This document shows, piece by piece, positions 31,535 through 39,732 of a stretch of DNA of 64,000 nt (position 1 is the stretch's first letter; the number at the start of each line of letters is the position of its first letter). The position numbers were made by a program, and so were the translations under genes. Source of the stretch: Streptomyces sp. DT2A-34 (GTDB lineage Bacteria > Actinomycetota > Actinomycetes > Streptomycetales > Streptomycetaceae); NCBI RefSeq assembly GCF_030499515.1, contig NZ_JASTWJ010000001.1:6924001-6988000 (forward strand), read 5' to 3'. The notes beneath the pieces were generated by a model. That model worked only from the letters and a program-made list of their open reading frames with translations. It searched no databases and had not been told where the DNA came from.

Positions 31535-34255
31535 GTGTCGGAAAACAAAGAACCCCACGTAGCGAAGTTCGTTTACGACTTCACCGAGGGAAACAAGGAC
31601 CTCAAGGACCTCCTGGGTGGCAAGGGCGCGAACCTCGCCGAGATGACCAACCTGGGACTCCCTGTTCCTCCCGGCTTCACGATCACGACGGAAGCCTGCA
31701 AGGTCTACCTCGACAGCGGCGAGGAGCCCGCGGCACTGCGTGACGAGGTGAGTGCGCACCTCGACGCCCTTGAGACGAAGATGGGCAAGAAGCTCGGCCA
31801 GGCCGACAACCCCCTGCTGGTCTCGGTCCGTTCCGGCGCCAAGTTCTCGATGCCCGGAATGATGGACACGGTCCTCAACATCGGGCTCTCCGACAAGTCC
31901 GTGAAGGGCCTCGCCGACCAGGCCGGCGACGAGCGGTTCGCCTGGGACTCCTACCGCCGCCTCATCCAGATGTTCGGCAAGACCGTCCTCGGCGTCGACG
32001 GCGACCTCTTCGAGGAGGCCCTCGACAAGGCCAAGGAGGCCAAGAAGGTCACGGTCGACACCGACCTGGAGGCCGCCGACCTGAAGAAGCTGGTCACCGC
32101 CTTCAAGAAGATCGTCAAGAAGGAGGCCGGCCGGGACTTCCCGCAGGACCCGCGCGAGCAGATGGACCTCGCCATCCACGCGGTCTTCGACTCCTGGAAC
32201 GGCGACCGGGCCAAGCTGTACCGCCGCCAGGAGCGCATCCCGGGCGACCTCGGCACGGCCGTCAACATCTGTTCCATGGTCTTCGGCAACCTGGGTCCGG
32301 ACTCGGGCACGGGCGTCGCCTTCACCCGTGACCCCGCCTCCGGCCACCAGGGCGTCTACGGCGACTACCTCCAGAACGCCCAGGGCGAGGACGTGGTCGC
32401 GGGCATCCGCAACACCGTCCCGCTGGCGGAGCTGGAGACGATCGACAAGAAGTCGTACGACCAGCTGATGCAGATCATGGAGACGCTGGAGAACCACTAC
32501 AAAGACCTCTGCGACATCGAGTTCACCATCGAGCGCGGTCAGCTGTGGATGCTCCAGACCCGTGTCGGCAAGCGCACGGCGGGCGCCGCCTTCCGGATCG
32601 CGACCCAGCTGGTGGACCAGGGCCTGATCGACGAGGCGGAGGCGCTCCAGCGCGTCAACGGCGCTCAGCTCGCGCAGCTGATGTTCCCGAAGTTCGACGA
32701 GGAGGCGAAGGTCGAGCAGGTCGGCCGAGGCATCGCGGCGTCGCCGGGTGCGGCGGTCGGCAAGGCGGTCTTCGACTCGTACACCGCGGTCAAGTGGTCG
32801 CGTTCGGGCGAGAAGGTCATCCTGGTCCGCCGGGAGACCAACCCCGACGACCTGGACGGCATGATCGCGGCCGAGGGCATCCTGACGTCGCGTGGCGGCA
32901 AGACCTCGCACGCGGCCGTGGTGGCGCGCGGCATGGGCAAGACGTGTGTGTGCGGTGCCGAGGAGCTCGAGGTCGACACCAAGCGGCGCCGGATGACGGT
33001 GCCGGGCGGTCACGTGGTCGAGGAAGGCGACGTGATCTCCATCGACGGCTCCAGCGGCAAGGTGTACCTGGGCGAGGTCCCGGTGGTCCCGTCTCCCGTC
33101 GTGGAGTACTTCGAGGGCCGCATGCACGCGGGTGCTCAGGACGCCGACGAGCTGGTCGAGGCCGTGCACCGGATCATGGCGTTCGCCGACCGCAAGCGCC
33201 GGCTGCGGGTGCGCGCCAACGCGGACAACGCCGAGGACGCGCTGCGCGCCCGTCGCTTCGGCGCCCAGGGCATCGGCCTGTGCCGTACGGAGCACATGTT
33301 CCTCGGCGACCGCCGTGAGCTGGTCGAGCGCCTCATCCTGGCCGACACGGAGGCCGAGCGCGAGGAGTCGCTGAAGGAGCTGCTCCCGCTGCAGAAGCAG
33401 GACTTCGTGGAGCTGTTCTCCGCGATGGACGGCCTGCCGGTGACGATCCGTCTCCTCGACCCGCCGCTGCACGAGTTCCTGCCGGACATCACGGAGTTGT
33501 CGGTGCGTGTGGCGTTGGCGGAGTCCCGTCAGGAGCCGCACGAGAACGAGCTGCGGCTGCTCCAGGCCGTCCACCGGCTGCACGAGCAGAACCCGATGCT
33601 GGGTCTGCGTGGTGTGCGTCTGGGCCTGGTGATCCCCGGCCTGTTCACGATGCAGGTGCGCGCGATCGCCGAGGCTGCCGCCGAGCGCAAGAACGCCAAG
33701 GGCGACCCGCGCGCCGAGATCATGATCCCGCTCGTCGGCACGGTCCAGGAGCTGGAGATCGTCCGCGAGGAGGCCGACCAGGTCGTCGCGGAGGTCGAGG
33801 CGGCGACGGGTGTGAAGCTGAAGCTGGCGATCGGCACGATGATCGAGCTGCCGCGCGCCGCGCTGACCGCCGGTCAGATCGCGGAGGCGGCGGAGTTCTT
33901 CTCCTTCGGCACGAACGACCTCACCCAGACGGTGTGGGGCTTCAGCCGGGACGACGTGGAGGCCTCGTTCTTCACGGCGTACCTGGAGAAGGGCATCTTC
34001 GGTGTCTCCCCGTTCGAGACGATCGACAAGGACGGCGTGGGTTCGCTGGTCGCCGCCGCGGCGAAGGCGGGGCGCGAGACCCGGCCGGACCTGAAGCTCG
34101 GCGTGTGCGGCGAGCACGGCGGTGACCCCGAGTCGGTGCACTTCTTCCACGAGGTCGGTCTGGACTACGTCTCCTGCTCGCCGTTCCGGATTCCGGTGGC
34201 GCGGCTGGAGGCGGGGCGGGCGGCGTCGCAGTCGGCGGGCAGCGACCACCGGTGA
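31535..34255 (+). CDS. ppdK: Pyruvate, phosphate dikinase
   Basis: The 906-residue enzyme has an N-terminal ATP-grasp domain (LLGGKGANLAEMTNLGLPVP), the phospho-His swivelling domain with GGKTSHAAVVARGMGK, and a PEP/pyruvate barrel (GIGLCRTEHMF, GTNDLTQTVWGF, CGEHGGDPESVHFF). It interconverts pyruvate+ATP+Pi and PEP+AMP+PPi, linking glycolysis and gluconeogenesis. The GTG at 31535 has GAGGGAG upstream. The length is normal for the family. Confidence 0.97.
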   Translation: MSENKEPHVAKFVYDFTEGNKDLKDLLGGKGANLAEMTNLGLPVPPGFTITTEACKVYLDSGEEPAALRDEVSAHLDALETKMGKKLGQADNPLLVSVRSGAKFSMPGMMDTVLNIGLSDKSVKGLADQAGDERFAWDSYRRLIQMFGKTVLGVDGDLFEEALDKAKEAKKVTVDTDLEAADLKKLVTAFKKIVKKEAGRDFPQDPREQMDLAIHAVFDSWNGDRAKLYRRQERIPGDLGTAVNICSMVFGNLGPDSGTGVAFTRDPASGHQGVYGDYLQNAQGEDVVAGIRNTVPLAELETIDKKSYDQLMQIMETLENHYKDLCDIEFTIERGQLWMLQTRVGKRTAGAAFRIATQLVDQGLIDEAEALQRVNGAQLAQLMFPKFDEEAKVEQVGRGIAASPGAAVGKAVFDSYTAVKWSRSGEKVILVRRETNPDDLDGMIAAEGILTSRGGKTSHAAVVARGMGKTCVCGAEELEVDTKRRRMTVPGGHVVEEGDVISIDGSSGKVYLGEVPVVPSPVVEYFEGRMHAGAQDADELVEAVHRIMAFADRKRRLRVRANADNAEDALRARRFGAQGIGLCRTEHMFLGDRRELVERLILADTEAEREESLKELLPLQKQDFVELFSAMDGLPVTIRLLDPPLHEFLPDITELSVRVALAESRQEPHENELRLLQAVHRLHEQNPMLGLRGVRLGLVIPGLFTMQVRAIAEAAAERKNAKGDPRAEIMIPLVGTVQELEIVREEADQVVAEVEAATGVKLKLAIGTMIELPRAALTAGQIAEAAEFFSFGTNDLTQTVWGFSRDDVEASFFTAYLEKGIFGVSPFETIDKDGVGSLVAAAAKAGRETRPDLKLGVCGEHGGDPESVHFFHEVGLDYVSCSPFRIPVARLEAGRAASQSAGSDHR

Positions 34256-34357
34256 TCCAGCCAGAGGCCGGCGACCGCCGCTGACCTCCCCCGACTCCGG
34301 AGCCGTCGTCCGTCCCCGACCCTCAGTACCGATGGGCGGCGGCTCCGGTGCACGAAG

Positions 34358-34392
34358 AGAGGGCGGCACCCTGTGCGGGGGTGCCGCCCTCT
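34358..34392. terminator. Strong stem-loop after ppdK
   Basis: AGAGGGCGGCACC (34358-34370) pairs perfectly with GGTGCCGCCCTCT (34380-34392) around a 9-nt loop and is followed by TCTACT. It is a good candidate factor-independent terminator for ppdK. The rest of the 34256-34567 gap holds nothing I recognise. Confidence 0.82.
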
Positions 34393-34567
34393 TCTACTGA
34401 GGGATGCGGGCAGGTCAGCCAATGCAGCCGGGGACGCTACCTGGCGGGGCGCAGTTGTCCGGGGTGTTGTTGCGCACCGTGGAGTGGACCGGCGTCATCG
34501 TGCCGAAGCTTTGGATGTGGTCGGGGCCTTTCATCCGGAAGTTGAGGACAGGCTGCGGAGCCCGCTC

Positions 34568-35074
34568 TCAGCTGTCGCAGCCCACCCCGTCGTTGTCGCG
34601 GTCCAGGTGCGAGGCGTAGCCGGGCTCGCCCCGGTGGATCGGGGCGGCGCCGGCCGCTCGGGCCTCGCTGCAGTTGGCGTAGTAGACGTCGCCGCCGGAG
34701 GAGCCGCTGTCGTCGTCGGAGGCCCCCGAGGCGTCGGACGCGGAGTCGTCGGCGGCTGCCGGGGCCGCGGTGACCGTCGTGGTGACCTTGACCGTCTTCG
34801 TGGCCGTCACGGTCGGCGCCGGTTCGGGTTCTTCCACGGGGGTGGTCATGGTCGCCGTGACGGTGACCGTGGGCTGGGGTGAGGCCGCCGTCGGTCTGGC
34901 GTCGGAGGTCTTCGCGTCCTGGTCGGACGCGCCTGCGCCGATGCCGAGGAAGAAGGCCAGCCCGAGGGCCGGGAGTACGTACCGCTTGCGAGCCCATCCG
35001 GGGGCCGGGCGGAAGGCCGGCTGTGGCGGCACGGGCGGCTGCGGCATGGGTGCTGAGGTGTACGGATTGGTCAT
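34568..35074 (-). CDS. Membrane-anchored excalibur-domain protein
   Basis: The 168-residue protein has a proline-rich N-terminus, one membrane segment at about residues 32-50, a Thr/Val/Ala/Ser-rich linker (TVTATKTVKVTTTVTAAPAA, then poly-Ser/Asp) and a C-terminal excalibur calcium-binding domain: YYANCSEARAAGAAPIHRGE followed by D-R-D-N-D-G-V-G-C. It is probably extracellular on a stalk. The function of excalibur proteins is not established; some are fused to nucleases. Confidence 0.86.
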   Translation of the reverse strand: MTNPYTSAPMPQPPVPPQPAFRPAPGWARKRYVLPALGLAFFLGIGAGASDQDAKTSDARPTAASPQPTVTVTATMTTPVEEPEPAPTVTATKTVKVTTTVTAAPAAADDSASDASGASDDDSGSSGGDVYYANCSEARAAGAAPIHRGEPGYASHLDRDNDGVGCDS

Positions 35075-35159
35075 GTCATCCCCCCACTGGTGGTGCGTGA
35101 GGGGATGACCGTAATGCCGGGCGACCGTTTGTGAAGGAGATGTGGCTGTTTCGTGACCG

Positions 35160-36317
35160 CTATGCGCGGAACGGGCCCCTCACCTCGTACGTGATGCCGC
35201 CCGAGGAACTCCCCGTCGTCCCCCGCTGGCTGGAGAAGTACAGCCGTGTCCCGTCAGGTGAGAACGCCGGGCCCGTGATCTCCGAGCTCGACTGGCCGTC
35301 GATGCGCAGGAACGAGGCGACGACGTCGTCCGGGGTGATCACGCAGATCTCCATGTTGCCGCCGTCCTCGGCGACGAAGAGATCGCCGGAGGAGGCGCCG
35401 GTGATGTTGTCGACGCCGGTGAGGGGGGCCGTGCCGTTGACGAGGGAGTCGTCGTACGCCAACTCGTAGGTGTTCGACGTCAGGTTGAGCTGCCAGACGC
35501 GGTTGTCGCCCTTGGTCGTGAACCACACCGTGTCGTTCGCGTAGTGGCAGCCCTCGCCGCCGTTGAAGGACTTGGAGCCGGAGACCTGGGAGCGGGTGGC
35601 CGTCGGGGAGCCGTCCGGGTCGGGGACGTTCGCCCAGGTGAAGGAGCCGGACGTGCCACTGCCCGCGACCATGACCTGGAGCGTGCCGGAGGACAGGTTG
35701 CCCCAGGTCGTAGGGACGAAGCGGTAGAAGCGGCCGTTCGACTCGTCCTCGGTCAGGTAGATCACCTTGCGCACCGGGTCCGCGGCAGCCGCCTCGTGGT
35801 TGAAGCGGCCCATCGCGTCCCGGCGGATCGCCGCGTTCGTGCCCCAGGGGTCGGTCTCGTAGACGTAGCCGAGGGACACCTCCTCGCAGGACAGCCAGGT
35901 GTTCCACGGGGTGGCGCCGCCCGCGCAGTTGCGGTTGGTGTTGGACAGGATCCGGTAGGCGCCCGTGATGGTGCCCGAGGAGCTGAACTTGACGGCGCCG
36001 GCGCCGCCGGTGGAGGAGATCTCCGAGTTGGAGACGTAGATCCAGCCCGTGCCGTCGGCGAAGCAGGCGCCGCCGTCGGGGGCGTTGTGCCAGGTGTGCG
36101 AGGTGCCGCTGACCCGCTGGCCGGAGCGGGCGATGACGCGGCTGGTGAAGCCGCTGGGGAGTCTGATGCCGTTGGCGTCGGGGGAGCCCAGCGGCCCGTA
36201 GGGGCCGGTGCCGGGCTGGGCGGGGGCGGCGTATGCGGCGCCGCGCCACAGGGTTCCGCCGAACACGGCGGCAGAGCCGCCGAGGACGGCCGCACGCAGG
36301 AGGTTACGACGTTCCAC
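35160..36317 (-). CDS. Tat-exported PhoX-like protein (DUF839)
   Basis: The 385-residue protein opens with VERRNLLRAAVLGGSAAVFG, a twin-arginine signal ending near AYAAPAQ. The mature part is a beta-propeller like PhoX/DUF839: NTWLSCEEVSLGYVYETDP, RFNHEAAAADPVRKVIYLTE, GRFYRFVPTTW and a late FSPDGTRLYFSSQRG. PhoX enzymes are calcium/iron phosphatases, and the E-E and E-D-E motifs fit metal ligands. GTG 36317 is chosen for GGAG 5 nt upstream. Confidence 0.85.
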   Translation of the reverse strand: MERRNLLRAAVLGGSAAVFGGTLWRGAAYAAPAQPGTGPYGPLGSPDANGIRLPSGFTSRVIARSGQRVSGTSHTWHNAPDGGACFADGTGWIYVSNSEISSTGGAGAVKFSSSGTITGAYRILSNTNRNCAGGATPWNTWLSCEEVSLGYVYETDPWGTNAAIRRDAMGRFNHEAAAADPVRKVIYLTEDESNGRFYRFVPTTWGNLSSGTLQVMVAGSGTSGSFTWANVPDPDGSPTATRSQVSGSKSFNGGEGCHYANDTVWFTTKGDNRVWQLNLTSNTYELAYDDSLVNGTAPLTGVDNITGASSGDLFVAEDGGNMEICVITPDDVVASFLRIDGQSSSEITGPAFSPDGTRLYFSSQRGTTGSSSGGITYEVRGPFRA

Positions 36318-36486
36318 TCTCACTCCAAGAGATGCCGTACCGCCCCGCCGACGGGCGACGGCGGGGTCGTGCGTGGGGGGCGGCATGGAACCTAGGGGCG
36401 GATGGTGGCCGGACCGTGGCCAACGCATGGCCGTCGGACGGCGTGCCTGGGTGCTGCCTGTGCGCCGACGATGAGCGCTCAGGTGA

Positions 36487-36651
36487 GTGCCACCCGCGTG
36501 CGCTCCCCGGAGTGCAGATACCCGCGTGCGCTCACCGGAGTGCCACCGCCCGCGTCCGTTCCCCCGAGTGCCGTCACCCCGGTCCGTTCCCCCGGGTGCC
36601 GTCACCCCGGTGCGTTCCCCCGAGTGCCGTCACCCCGGTGCGCTCACGCGC
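36487..36651. repeat. Six 28-bp tandem repeats between phoX and the histidine kinase gene
   Basis: Units of the form GTGCCGTCACCCCGGT-CCGTTCCCCCGG start at 36487, 36512, 36540, 36568, 36596 and 36624. Five are 28 bp; the first is 25. Units 4-6 are nearly identical and the outer ones drift. The last unit overlaps the end of the kinase gene (stop at 36644). There are no spacers, so it is not CRISPR. The rest of the 36318-36643 gap holds no gene I can support. Confidence 0.88.
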
Positions 36652-38128
36652 GCAACGCCGGCACCGCCCGCTTCCGCTGCCCGGGCCTGTCGAGGCCCGG
36701 CCCGTGCACCTCGCGCGGCGGCTGCGCCGACGGCAGGCGGATCACCGCGTCCAGGCCGCCCGCGGCCGAGGCGTGCAGGCTCGCCTCGCCGCCGCTCGCG
36801 TGCGCGAGCCGTTGGACCAGGGAGAGGCCGAGTCCCGTGCCGCCCTTGGGGGCGCCCGGCGCGCGCCAGAAGCGGTCGAAGGCGCGGGCGCGCTGTTCCG
36901 GGGTCATGCCGGGGCCCTCGTCGGTGATGTGCAGGTCGACCCAGGCGGGGCGGGCGTCGCGCAGGGCGCGGCGGGCCGGTACGTGGAGCCGTAGCTCCAT
37001 GGTCACGGTGCTGTCGGGCGGGGAGGCGCGCAGGGCGTTGGACAGCAGGTTGTCCACGATCTGCTCGACCCCGCCCGGCACCGCCAGCACCGGGCCCACA
37101 CTGTCGGCGAACAGCACCAGGGAGACCCGCTGCTGTGCGAAGAGCGGCTGCCAGGTGCGGTGCCGTTCCGCGCAGACCGCCCCCACGTCGACCGGGCCGG
37201 GCGTCGCCGCGTCCTCCTCCAGGCGGGCCATCGCCAGCAGGCCCTCGACCATCCGGGAGAGACGGTCCGTCTCGGTCACCGCGGCGGCGAGGCTGCCCCG
37301 GCCGCGCTCGGAGACGCTCGGTTCCAGGTTCTCCAGCCTCAGCCGCAGCGCCGCGAGCGGCGTCTTGAGCTGGTGGGAGGCCTCGCCCGCGAAGGCGTGC
37401 TGGGCGGCGAGGAGATGGGCGAGCCGGGCCGCCGTGCGGTTGAACGCGGCAGCGAGGCGGCGTACTTCGGGCGGTCCCTTCGTGATCGTCACCGGTGCCG
37501 CCAGTCCGCCGTCCGCCAACTCGTCGGTGGCCCGCTCCAGTTCGCGGATGGGGCGGCCGGTCCAGCGGGCGATGGCGAACCCGACCACGGTGACCGCGGT
37601 GAGGACCCCGAGCCCGCCGAGGCCGAGCAGCAGCCAGACGTGATGGACACGTTCGTGCACCGTGCGGGTCGGCAGCGTCAGCCACACGGCGCCCTGCAGT
37701 CCCGAGGTGTGCCGGATCGGCGCGGCGACCGAGAGGTACTCGACCCCGCCGATGGTCGACGTACGGACGTCCACCGTGGAGGTGCCGTGGAGGGCGGCCG
37801 CGATACCGGGACGGGAGGCGAGGTCGGCCGACATGGCGGCGGCCAGCGGATGCGAGGTGGCGAGCAGGGCGCCCGCGGCGTCCACGACCACCACCTTCCC
37901 GCCGATGCGCTCGGCGCAGTGCACCACCCGGCGCGGCAGGTCCCGCTCGGCGCGGCCCGCGCTGAGGGACAGCGAGGCGTACGCCGAGACCGACTCGGCC
38001 TCGTCCGTCGCCGCGTTCACCACCCGCTCCCGCTCACTGCGCGAGTAGACGAAGCCCAGCGGGATCTCCAGACACAGCAGCACGAGCGCGGCGAGGGAGA
38101 GGTAGCTGAGCAGGAGCCGGCGGGTCAC
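36644..38128 (-). CDS. Sensor histidine kinase of a two-component system
   Basis: The 494-residue kinase has a first membrane segment at about residues 7-27, an extracytoplasmic sensor, a second segment at about residues 147-169, HAMP, the phospho-His in EASHQLKTPLAAL, N-box VDNLLSNALRA, DEGPGM and GGTGLGLSLVQRL. It phosphorylates the response regulator just upstream. The GTG start overlaps the regulator stop (GTGA). The stimulus is unknown. Confidence 0.92.
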   Translation of the reverse strand: MTRRLLLSYLSLAALVLLCLEIPLGFVYSRSERERVVNAATDEAESVSAYASLSLSAGRAERDLPRRVVHCAERIGGKVVVVDAAGALLATSHPLAAAMSADLASRPGIAAALHGTSTVDVRTSTIGGVEYLSVAAPIRHTSGLQGAVWLTLPTRTVHERVHHVWLLLGLGGLGVLTAVTVVGFAIARWTGRPIRELERATDELADGGLAAPVTITKGPPEVRRLAAAFNRTAARLAHLLAAQHAFAGEASHQLKTPLAALRLRLENLEPSVSERGRGSLAAAVTETDRLSRMVEGLLAMARLEEDAATPGPVDVGAVCAERHRTWQPLFAQQRVSLVLFADSVGPVLAVPGGVEQIVDNLLSNALRASPPDSTVTMELRLHVPARRALRDARPAWVDLHITDEGPGMTPEQRARAFDRFWRAPGAPKGGTGLGLSLVQRLAHASGGEASLHASAAGGLDAVIRLPSAQPPREVHGPGLDRPGQRKRAVPALRA

Positions 38129-38934
38129 GGCGAGGACACCTGCGGCCCGCCGGGCTCGGCCTGCACCGCCAGCCGGAAACCGACCCCGCGCAGTGTCTGG
38201 ATCCACGCCGGGTCGCCCAGCTTCCTTCGCAGCGAGGCGACATGGACGTCCAGCGTCTTGGTCGGCCCCTCGTAGTGCGGATCCCACACCCGGTCCAGGA
38301 TCTGCTGCCGGGAGTACACCGCACCCGGGTCCTCGGTCAGCAGCGCCAGCAGCTCGAACTCCTTCGGGGTGAGCGTGACGGGGACCTCGCCGACCCAGAC
38401 CTGGCGGGTGCGGCGGTCGACGACGAGCGGGCCGGGCGCGTACGAGGGTGAGGGGCCGGGTTCCTCGTACGACGGGAAAGACGGCGGCGAGGGTGGCGAG
38501 GGCGGCGACTGCGACGATGAGGGCGACGGAAGCATCGGGGGCGGCGGGGTGAGCACCGGCTCCGCCACCGCCTCCGTGCGCTGGGTCCGCCGGGTCACCG
38601 CCCGCACCCGTGCCACCAGCTCCCGTACGCTGAACGGCTTCGCCAGATAGTCGTCCGCCCCCAGCTCCAGGCCCAGCACCCGGTCGGCCTCCTCACCCCG
38701 CGCACTCAGGATGATGACCGGCACGTCCGAGACCTGCCGGATGCCCCGGCACACGTCGGTGCCGTCCATGTCCGGCAACCCGAGGTCGAGCAGGACGACA
38801 TCGCCGTACGGACTTCTCAACCCCTCGGCTCCGGTGGTCACGTGGTCCACTGCCAGCCCGAAGTGCCCCAGCCCCTCGGTGAGAGGCTCGGCGATCGTCT
38901 CGTCGTCCTCGATGAGCAGCACTCGTATGCCCAT
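38125..38934 (-). CDS. OmpR-type response regulator with a long Pro/Ser linker
   Basis: The 269-residue protein has a receiver domain (phospho-Asp in VVLLDLGLPDMDG, Lys in GADDYLAKPFSV), a linker of about 45 residues rich in Pro and Ser (SPSSSQSPPSPPSPPSFPS) and a winged-helix DNA-binding domain (VTLTPKEFELLALLTED). The linker is unusually long. AGGA precedes ATG 38934. It is coupled to the kinase. The 39-nt repeat-like CTC/CCG tract suggests the linker length may vary. Confidence 0.93.
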   Translation of the reverse strand: MGIRVLLIEDDETIAEPLTEGLGHFGLAVDHVTTGAEGLRSPYGDVVLLDLGLPDMDGTDVCRGIRQVSDVPVIILSARGEEADRVLGLELGADDYLAKPFSVRELVARVRAVTRRTQRTEAVAEPVLTPPPPMLPSPSSSQSPPSPPSPPSFPSYEEPGPSPSYAPGPLVVDRRTRQVWVGEVPVTLTPKEFELLALLTEDPGAVYSRQQILDRVWDPHYEGPTKTLDVHVASLRRKLGDPAWIQTLRGVGFRLAVQAEPGGPQVSSP

Positions 38935-39126
38935 GCGTCCTGTCTCTCGTGAATTCACATTCTCTGCCCTGACGTCGACACGCTACAAGAGGAAAGCGCT
39001 TGTGGGGCCTTGCGGCAAAGAATGTCCAATTACTGGACGCGCTCTGGCTTTTGCTTAACCTTCCTCTGGTGTGCCCTCCTCTACGGTGCTGTTCATCTGG
39101 CCGAACTCCCAGCTGAGGAGGCATCG

Positions 39127-39732
39127 TTGAAGGCGTTGCTGGACCGTGCCCGCTCGTTCAGGCGTCGGGTCGATTTCGAGAGCGGTGAATACCGCAAACT
39201 GGCTGAGGGGCAATATCCGGAGGCACTTTTCATTACCTGCTCGGACTCACGGGTCATACCCGCCCTGATTACCGGCGCGCGGCCCGGAGATATATTCGAG
39301 CTGCGAAACGCGGGCAATATCGTGCCGCCGTACGGAAGCCCCGGTGCGTCCGGGGAGGCCGCCACCATCGAGTACGCACTGGAGGTGCTCGGGGTTCAGG
39401 ACATCGTCGTGTGCGGTCACTCACACTGCGGTGCGATGGGCGCGCTGAAGTCCGGCGACGACCTGTCCGCGCTGCCGGGCGTGGACGCCTGGCTGCAGCT
39501 GGCCCGCCCCGAACTGGCACCGGTCCTCACGACCGCCTCCGACGACCCGTCGCTGCCCGACGTGGCGCAGGGCAATGTCGTCAACCAGCTCGCCGTACTG
39601 CGGACTTACCCGGTGGTACGGCAGCGGCTGGACGGGGGGCGGCTGCGGCTGCACGGCTGGTACTACGAGGTCGACACCGGGCAGGTGCACGAGCTGGAGG
39701 GCGACGGTCGGTTCCGGGTGCATAGCGGATGA
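39127..39732 (+). CDS. Beta-carbonic anhydrase, TTG start
   Basis: The 201-residue enzyme starts LKALLDRARSFRRRVDFESG from TTG 39127; GAGGAGG sits 6 nt upstream and no ATG or GTG gives a family-like N-terminus. Zinc ligands are Cys and Asp in ITCSDSRV and His and Cys in CGHSHCGAMG. It interconverts CO2 and bicarbonate. Its stop overlaps the SulP start (ATGA), so the two are co-translated. The 192-bp gap upstream holds the promoter. Confidence 0.92.
   Translation: MKALLDRARSFRRRVDFESGEYRKLAEGQYPEALFITCSDSRVIPALITGARPGDIFELRNAGNIVPPYGSPGASGEAATIEYALEVLGVQDIVVCGHSHCGAMGALKSGDDLSALPGVDAWLQLARPELAPVLTTASDDPSLPDVAQGNVVNQLAVLRTYPVVRQRLDGGRLRLHGWYYEVDTGQVHELEGDGRFRVHSG

Noticed and set aside
36487..36651. 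Possible CRISPR array (regular 28-bp units)
   Set aside because: The units are directly adjacent with no unique spacers, and there are no cas genes in the window.
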